NCBI RefSeq assembly: GCF_004664715.2
Contig: NC_051068.1
Location: forward strand, 48,418,953 to 48,482,952
Reading direction: 5' to 3'
Length of the DNA: 64,000 bases
Origin: Peromyscus leucopus
Lineage: Eukaryota > Chordata > Mammalia > Rodentia > Cricetidae
Shown here: positions 56,585 through 64,000 of the stretch, one piece after another
Numbering within the stretch: position 1 is the first letter of the stretch
Layout of the letters: every line of letters begins with the position of its first letter
The notes under the pieces: model-generated
The model's input: the letters and a program-made list of their open reading frames with translations, nothing else
Databases searched by the model: none
Told to the model about the DNA's origin: nothing
Position numbers and translations under genes: made by a program

Positions 56585-58344
56585 CTAGTTATGCATTTGA
56601 AGATAAAGAGAACAATTGATACACTGAAAATTGAATATATTATCTCCAAATTATGTCAACTTCATCTCTATAGTCAAGCTCTTGATACTGTTTAGTGCAT
56701 TCTAGGCATTAATTTTTTGATGGAAATAAAATACATATAATACAACATCAAATTTTATTTTGTATAAGCAGTTAGTTTACGAGCAAATTTCTGTTGAATG
56801 TGATTAATCTCTCCTTATCCCTGTATAAAAATGAAAAATTTTTGTATCATTATATGTTTTCATTTTGAGCAAAATAGTTAATCTTGTTTACCTTACTAAA
56901 CAAGTTGAAATGTTGAGTGGTAGCTATAAAAAGCACAAGGTTGTTCTTTATTCAAAACTTATTTAAAAAAATAATTGGAAATATTCTCATTATTTACGTA
57001 GGAGAGAATAGAAAGCCAGTGACATATAATAATGAAGGCTATACAGTGACTGATTATAATGGAAATCAATGGAGTCTAATTTATTTTGTATCGTATCATG
57101 AAGATAGGGAGCACTCAGTGGCAGAAAGACAATGAATCAGAAGTAGATAGTAATATTTCAGTGCATAGAGTTTGAGAGAGCCAAACTGTGACTGGAAAGA
57201 AAAAAGGATTAATACTCAAATCTTGTTAAATATTTAACACTAGAATCCTTGGAACACTGTTTAAAGTCCTTCTCTTTAGTTAATTGTTTGCTTATAATCA
57301 GATAGGAGCTATTACAATGGATGTTTGCCTGGCATTTGAAAGGCCACTGTGTGTGGATAGTCTAAATGAAGACTTCTATATTCAGAGGAAATTATTCTAA
57401 ATTAGTTGAAGAAAGAATTCAGAGGGTGTGCATTTTTACTGTATTCTAGTGCACCTGCTTAGAAGGTTTTTTTTTCTCTTGTATAAATGTGTCTGCTATT
57501 TGCTTACTTTCTGGTAAGTAATTCCGTGAATCTATAATGAGACTGTCAGATTCTTTTTCCTTTCTTGTAGCATTATAATGCTAATAGAGCAGAGAAAACA
57601 GAATTAAAAATCTCTTTGGACTTAACATCACCACATTTGACATCTATATGCTCTGATCAATACAGCAGCAGATTTTTTGAGGAAATGCTTTCATATCTTA
57701 GCTTCTGGAATTAATGCTAAGCTGCATTTACACAGAACTATTATATGGAAGTTAGATGTTTTGTACTGGGGAAGGCATTTGCCTTTCATCTGAATGGATG
57801 GGAGAAGACTGTTGATAAATAAGAGAATTAATATTGGAAAATTCATAAGCACAATTTGATAATTATTTTCTTGAGCTCTTTCATCCAAACGTCTTCAGTT
57901 AAAATACTGTACATTAAGGACTTTAAATTAAACTAGGATATGACAATATTTATACAAAATAGATTATGATGTTAGCTCATTAGACTATTTATAATTTTCA
58001 ACCTACCAAAAGAATTTTCAAGTTTTTTTTTTTTTTGAAAAATATGTATCTGTGAGTGTTTTTTTGGCTTCTCATCATTTTGTGAAAAAAATAAGTGACA
58101 GTAAACAGAAGTTTGAGTTTTACAAATACAAAATCTGATCATATTTAGGCAATAGAAATAATTCTTATCTAATACAGCATACATTTTAAATGAATAACCA
58201 GATATATAAAACAATGAAGTAAAAAGTTTTTATAGCGACTATTTAATCTTACGACTTAAGGGTAGCATTAGACTGAGGTTTAGAGGTAGCCACTATAATC
58301 AGAATTTATTTTCTCCATTGTATACATAAATTTCTCCACTACTA
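56583..58344. other. AT-rich single-copy sequence
   Basis: Nothing recognised over 1.7 kb. A T-tract lies at 58023-58036. Short frames on both strands only. Confidence 0.45.
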
Positions 58345-59135
58345 CGGCCCCACAGTCCTGTGTTTCTCTGGTCCCACCTGGCATCACTGTCCTGCAGTTG
58401 CTTATAAAATAATCACTCAGAGGTGTTCTGGCCAGCGGGATCTTCAGCAGAGACCCTAGAAAGGGGAATGGCAAATGAAAGGGACAAGAGACATAAAGAA
58501 TTGATAGCAAGACAGTATTCTGATCAAGCTGCAAAATTTTATTTTTCTCTGGTGGGTTGTATAGAAGCAGACTAGGAAACTTTCTTTGGGAAAAGATCAG
58601 GGGACTGTTGAGTTGCCAAGCAACCCAACCAAGCAACCTAACCACAAAACATTGTTACTAATGGTCACTGTAGCAGAAAGATAAGGAAATGTTAAGTTAT
58701 TTTCTAATAACTCAGAACTTGTCCAGGCATGTCAAAAGTTTCTGGTTAGTGGCTCAATACTGGACAACAAAAACTTAACTCAGGCAGGCAATATGGCATG
58801 GCTCTTACAATTGTCCTTGGCACAGAGGCTTAATATTAATTGCAAATTATATGGCCTATGGCTTAGGCTTCTTACTAGCCAGCTCTTATAACTTAACTCA
58901 ACCCATAATTATTCTATATATTGCCACATGTTCCGTAGCTTAACCTGCATCCTAGAACATGTTGCTCCTTTGATGGTGGTTTGGTGTCTACCTTACTCTC
59001 CTTTCTCCTTTCACTGTCTCTCTTGGATTTTCCCTGCCTGGCTCCATCCTGCCCTGGCATGGGCCAATGTAGCTATATTTATCAACCAATGGGAGTAACA
59101 CATATTCACAGCATACAGAATGACATCTCACAGCA
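58345..59135 (-). mobile_element. Solo LTR (ERVK-like), minus strand, split by a second LTR
   Basis: Reverse complement of the 24454/36517 family: 'cttataaaataatcactcag' at about 58401-58420, continuing after the insert at 'cagaggcttaatatta' (58823), then 'attgccacatgttcc' and a right end near 'tctcacagca'. Without the insert it would be about 390 bp. The left end is blurred and its own duplication is not visible. Confidence 0.82.
58424..58822 (-). mobile_element. Solo LTR (ERVK-like) nested within another LTR
   Basis: TGTTCTGG at the left and TTGGCA at the right give TG...CA ends. CAGAGG stands at 58418-58423 and 58823-58828, a perfect 6-bp duplication of host LTR sequence. On the minus strand an AATAAA sits about 115 nt from the LTR's 3' end, supporting minus orientation and ERVK-type layout. 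It is unrelated to the other LTR families in the window. The 121-codon frame across the junction (58280-58645) is accidental. Confidence 0.92.
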
Positions 59136-59327
59136 CTTTTTTTTCTGTCTAATCAAAAAGGAAGGTTTTAACTTCAACAGTATGATTACATATATAAAAG
59201 AACAGTTATTAAGCAAGAATTACAGTTACAATATCTAATCCATTTGTATTTGGCAAATTTAAAGAAAATATTCTACCATCTATCCTGTATGTGAGTTTAA
59301 AGTTTCATATCTTATTTATCTTTTATC

Positions 59328-59330
<3 letters not shown>

Positions 59331-59369
<39 letters not shown>
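59331..59369. repeat. (TA)19 microsatellite
   Basis: A pure TA run of 39 nt. Confidence 0.95.
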
Positions 59370-59373
<4 letters not shown>

Positions 59374-59991
59374 ATTGTAACTATTTAGTCTTCAACTGCA
59401 TCAAAGACCCCAGAAGGATATAATATTACCTTAATAAATAAGAAGTGTGCTGCAAGCCACAGAAATATGAAGTAGGAATTCAGCTGACTATGACAAAGCT
59501 ATACCTGGAAAAAAGCCAACGGCATTTCCAGAGGATAAAGCCAAGACTCAAGGAAGTCTTGGTGTTATTGTTTTTTTTTTTTAATATTAGCCATCTCCAG
59601 CAATGAATTTCTTGCATGCTATCTCAGCTTTTCCATTCCATTCTTTTTCTAAGAACAGTGTGTTTGATCATTGAAATTTTTGAAATTGGGCACAATTTCC
59701 CCATTACTATTGTAATATCTGACAACCTTCCCCCAACTGTGATGACAGGAGTCACATAGCCAGACTCCTGATTTCAGGCTTTCTGTAGTTATTGTCATTA
59801 GCAACATCCACCCAAGACCTTCTCCAGATGAAAGTATCTCACCTGAGATAGCTCCCAGACTTTCTAAGAACAGACTGTAGTTTATATAAGCATCCACCGA
59901 GACTACTGCCCTAGCCAGGCGAATGTGTTGATTAAACTTAACCCTCCTCTTCTCCAAGTGCTATGTCTAGCTCCAGATGTCCTTTTAACAG
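59370..59991. other. Single-copy sequence
   Basis: Nothing recognised. The minus-strand frame 59649-59957 (102 codons) matches no family I know and has no supporting context. Confidence 0.4.
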
Positions 59992-60231
59992 GGGCCAGGC
60001 AGTAGTGGCATTGCCTTTAATCCCAGTACTCGGGAGGCACAGCCAGGCTGATCTCTGTGAGTTCAAGGCCAGACTGGTCTACAGAGTGAGATCCAGGACA
60101 GGCACCAAAACAACACAGAGAAACCCTGTCTCAAAAAACAAACAAACAACAACAACAATAAAAAAAACCCAAAACCAATCCAAACCTAAACAAAACAAAA
60201 CAAAACAAACAAACAAACAAAAACCAATCTA
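59992..60231 (+). repeat. B1 SINE with long A-rich tail, plus strand
   Basis: 'gggccaggcagtagtggcat', 'gagttcaaggccagactggt' and 'cagagaaaccctgtctc' (to 60132) form a full sense B1. The tail at 60133-60231 is a patterned CAAA/CAA/AAAC array. It is the only plus-strand simple B1 here. No clear duplication is seen. Confidence 0.92.
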
Positions 60232-61469
60232 CCCAGTACAAAAGGTGCATCAAGCTGTTTTGCAAGTTGCCTAGCCACCAAGTACACTTCTCCCACCCTT
60301 CCAGAAAACAGCAACAGCCAAGATAAACTAAGAGAGATGTGGCTCCAAAGGAATAAAAGGCAGTTTTATTTTCACTCATGATTTAGTGACTTATAGAATC
60401 CTAAGTCCTGTCTAACCTCTTCTAAGAATATAATTTGAGTACATAAATTCCCTTTTTGGATCTATTAATTGAATTTAGCCCTCAGTTGATTCTATTCCCC
60501 ATTAGTCACTTCAGTTTTGGGCTGTAAGTGATTCTGACAATTACTGTTCTTTGTATGGACCTAATCACCCTCTCTGTTTGACTATGAAAGAATTCAAGCC
60601 TGTGACCTTGCCTTCGCCAGAGAACTGCTGCTTTGTATGGGTAGATAACTGAAAATCTTAGAGACTTTGTGTATTGGTCTCCATTTGCTTTAGAGAGAAG
60701 GTCCTTTGATGAGGAATGATAGCTACACTTATCTGTGGGAATACGGGTGAGAGAATAGAGTCAGGAATTATGCCGATCTAGTAAAATGGTGATAGCATAT
60801 TATCTTCTAAGATCCCTCGTCTCACTGACCCAAGATAGTTGACTAGCACCAGGAAGAATTGTTCTCCTTTAAATGGCCTTAGGTCTGCTTAGATAGCTGT
60901 GGGTTACCACCAAGATATCAGTGCCACTATTGCATCTTTAGGTATATCTTGCCATGTTGTCCATTGCTGTGGTTCATCGATGTCACGCCTTGGTAGATAT
61001 TTTATTGCTCCCTTTCCCAAACACCTTGCGTAGTACCTTCTGGTACTGTTTGGAGAATACTTTTGGAGTAAGCCCTCTCAAACCAGTGACATTGGGAGAG
61101 AGGAGATGTCACTCATGCACTGAAGCCAGGACAGCTCCTGAATGCCTCAGTATTCGATCAAGTTTTCATTCTTATTTTCTCTCTAAAACCATAAGGTGGA
61201 GTGGGCAAGCAAGCAAGATTTTACAGAAAGCACACATGACAGTCAGTGGCTAAGGGTAATATACCCTTCTCCTGTTTTTTAAGCTATTTCCCCAGGTCAT
61301 GCTCTTCCAGGTAACAAGTGAAGTCATGCTTAGAAATGAGTAGTGCCAGCAGTGTTTTAAGTAAATCACTAAATATATCGCTAAAGCAGTATCTATTAAT
61401 TGTTGGTTTCTACCTTACTCTACTTTAGTATTATGGAAGCTAGACTACAAAAAGGAGGCTTTAAAGTCA
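60232..61469. other. Single-copy sequence
   Basis: Nothing recognised. The plus-strand frame 60954-61253 (99 codons) is not identifiable. Confidence 0.4.
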
Positions 61470-61480
61470 GATATAGTTTT

Positions 61481-61631
61481 TTTTTTTCTTCCGAGACAGG
61501 GTTTCTCTGTGTAGCTTTGTGCCTTTCCTGGAACTCACATGGTAGCCCAGACTGGCCTCGAACTCACAGAGATCCGCCTGGCTCTGCCTCCCAAGTGCTG
61601 GGATTAAAGGCGTGCGCCACCACCGCCCGGC
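61481..61631 (-). repeat. Young B1 SINE with 11-bp duplication, minus strand
   Basis: T-run, 'ccgagacagggtttctctgt' through 'caccaccgcccggc', a full reverse-complement B1. GATATAGTTTT is repeated exactly at 61470-61480 and 61634-61644. Very close in sequence to the B1s at 38187 and 56255. Confidence 0.95.
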
Positions 61632-61644
61632 CTGATATAGTTTT

Positions 61645-64000
61645 AATAATAGTTTCAAATCTACATATGTGAGAATATAAAATGAAGTACCTGCAGAAAC
61701 CAGGAAAAGTATAGAAAGACCAGAGTGGGTAGAGGGTGCTGAAGAAGAATAACAGGGATAGGAAAGGAGAAAAGAAAAAATATGGAAGAGATCTGGTACA
61801 GCAGAATAGGGAGGAAGGTAAAAATGGAGACGAAAGAAGGAGGCACAAATAATACCAAAGTTACTTTATAAAGCCACAAGGATATTATGTCACTTAGGCT
61901 AACAATTGAAATGTTCCCCAACAGCTGTAGACTAACAAACCCAGTACCAAGCTGGAGAAATCTCCTGTCCAGTGGTTATTCAGAGTACTCCAAATGACTT
62001 AAAAAAAAAAAAAAAAAACAATACAGGCTGTTGCCATTGACTTTATCTACGATTTAGATATTGAAGGCAGGTTTCTGTTGCTGTAGACGACACACTTAGG
62101 ACTTGGGACTCAGGTTATAGACCTGGATCTAATTGTCACAATTTTTAGGGATGAGAAAACTATAAATCAAGGAAGTTAAATGGCATTTTAAAACCAACAA
62201 ATGATGTTAGGATTTGAACCTGTTCCTGCCAGACCTAATTTTTCAACAGCCACCTGTAACTCCAGCTCCAAGGGATCTGGACAATGATTTGATATCTGAA
62301 GACACTGTGTACATGTGCACAGAACTCTTATTTAAAAACATAATTCTTGCAAACAACTCTACCTAGAGTAGATACGTTTTCTTTTCTCTTTTGTTTCTCT
62401 TAAGTGTCATTGCCATTACACTTATTGAATATCATTTTTAAAGTAATATTGTTATACAAAATTATGTTCCTATTACTGACAACTGTTTCAAATTATTTTA
62501 GCTATATTTTATGTTGCCTAATCAAACTTCTAATTTTCTTGGAATTTTACTGGGCTGAAACTTCTAGTTGCTTTAGACAATTAGCACCTCTTTACTGTAA
62601 CATATTGTGAATTGAGTGACAGTGACAAGAAGACATCGTGGCAAACTCATTAAGAGAATGAAACTGAGTCTAGTTCAATAAATATTTAAGAGAAAATAAA
62701 ACGAGCTTTGATGGAACTGAAAAGGCTTTGTGTTCAGTAGAGTGAGATGCTGAATGCTGTTTAGAGTTCTAGGGGGATTTATTTGTACTACTTATTTCTG
62801 TGTTAGTCAGAAAAGAAAAGATCATCCCTACCCCCTCTTCTCTTCCCCTCTGCTTTTCTCTCCTCTGTTGTCCTGTTTCCTCTGCTCCCTCTCCCTTCCC
62901 TGATCTCCTTTGCTTTCCTCCCCTATGTCCTTCCTTCCCTTCCCCTCATCCACCCTTTGAGAAAGAACCTTTCTGTGGGATGCAGGCTAGACTCCATCTC
63001 CTGGAATCAGTGTTCCGTCTGCCTCATCCCCACCCTCACAAACAGCAGAGACTAGAGATGCGAATCGTTACCTTCAGCTTAAGAAATGACTATGAGAAGG
63101 GTATGTTAGATTTCTTACAGTTTGATGCAACAAAATCTCAAAGGTTTTTGAGGAAGTTGGTCTTTCTTAGTCTGTGACAGAAACCCAACTACATTTTTTT
63201 AAAGAGAAGTTGCCTCTTTCAGTGGTAATTAACATCTTCACAATTCTTACTTTTACAATGAAAAGAGGATAAAAAGAATCAGTCGATATATTCCAATGTC
63301 GTCCCATGATTTCTATAACATACACATGCACAAACATAATGAAAAACCACATTTAGTGGCCAATAAACAAATGCACTAACAATATTTTTAAGTTATACAG
63401 TGAAAAGTTCATTGAAATACAATTTTACTAATTTCTTCCCAAATTTATACAAAAGCAACCTATTTAAAAACATGTAAAAAAAATCTATGTTTTTATCCAA
63501 GGGTTCAATCTTCCATTCATTCTTCTTCATACATCCTTGAGTCTAAAATATGAGCTTCATATGCTTGATTCAATAGGTCTTTAAGAAAACCATCATGCTA
63601 AGCCCCTACAATTCCAGAATGAAGCCACCAGGAGGGTGCTGATCTTTTGGCTTTGGTTTCTGGTATATTATTTGAGCCCCTGGCTCAACATACTTCAGAG
63701 GTTCCTTGAGCTCCTCCACTGTCCTATCTTCCTTAAAACTGCTCAGTGCCCCAAGAGACATCTACTTGCTCCTTTCTCTGGAAAGCCTAGGTTACATTAT
63801 AAATCACAGAGCAATGAAAAGGCCTTCCATATATTAATCTTGCCTTTCACCAGGCTTTAGTTCTGCTTCTGATTGTGCTGCAAATGGATTCTTAATGTGG
63901 TAACAAAGATATCTGCCGAACCCTCATAGTTACTTCTCTATATTTTCCATTTCTATCTCTCACTATTCCTTAACAACCACAGTGGAATGCACTAATATCT
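61645..64000. other. Single-copy sequence with pyrimidine tract
   Basis: No mobile element recognised. An 18-A run lies at 62001-62018, and a long pyrimidine-rich tract at 62825-62957 (listed separately). The 125-codon frame 62800-63177 runs through that tract and is explained by it. Confidence 0.45.
62825..62957. repeat. Polypyrimidine-rich tract, about 130 nt
   Basis: The plus strand is almost entirely C and T with only scattered G and A (for example 'ccccctcttctcttcccctc' and 'ctccctctcccttccc'). It is not a simple microsatellite. Confidence 0.8.

Noticed and set aside
58280..58645. 121-codon minus-strand frame
   Set aside because: It spans the junction of two LTRs, so it is a by-product of the nested insertion.
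62800..63177. 125-codon plus-strand frame
   Set aside because: Its first half is the polypyrimidine tract (Ser/Pro/Leu/Phe codons), and the remainder is unrecognised.

Overview
This window is mammalian genomic DNA, almost certainly from a muroid rodent. It carries B1, B2/B3 and B4-type (B1 plus ID) SINEs, copies that look like the rodent hAT element URR1, rodent LINE-1 elements with long 3' untranslated regions, and several solo endogenous-retrovirus LTRs with 6-bp target-site duplications. The LINE-1 3' UTRs and LTRs do not look like the commonest house-mouse versions, so a cricetid (vole, deer mouse or hamster group) is my best guess. That is inference, not proof. I see no host protein-coding exon, no tRNA, rRNA or snRNA gene and no CRISPR. 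The base composition is AT-rich and the long open frames either lie in LINE-1 or are unsupported, so the window reads as intergenic or deep intronic sequence.

Region by region. 1-10 kb: a B3, a plus-strand LINE-1 3' end split by a solo LTR (2821-3311), a URR1 copy, a minus-strand LINE-1 3' end, a B4 and an old B1. 10-24 kb: mostly single-copy AT-rich sequence with one solo LTR (10171-10516), a second URR1, a B2/B3, ID/B1 composites and two LTR-like pieces. 24-37 kb: four solo LTRs (24454, 26070, 29814, 36517), a B3, a B1, a 44-nt alternating purine-pyrimidine tract and an internally deleted LINE-1 (30465-31990).

38-54 kb is the dominant structure: a nest of three minus-strand LINE-1 elements. 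The oldest (38122-41571, resuming at about 53844) was split by a second, near full-length element (41572-53824), which was itself split by a younger full-length element (46284-52665). The middle element also took in a solo LTR (42160-42646) and an LTR-like piece (44491-44812). The youngest element keeps recognisable ORF1 and ORF2 with endonuclease, reverse transcriptase (FADD) and C-terminal cysteine-motif signatures. Both frames are broken by stops and frameshifts, so it should not be able to mobilise itself.

54-64 kb: a B2, three B1s, several microsatellites, a solo LTR nested inside another solo LTR (58345-59135, inner copy 58424-58822), a long polypyrimidine tract and single-copy sequence.

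No working gene system was found. What the window offers is a well-preserved record of insertions: at several sites the duplicated target can be read directly and the order of events worked out.
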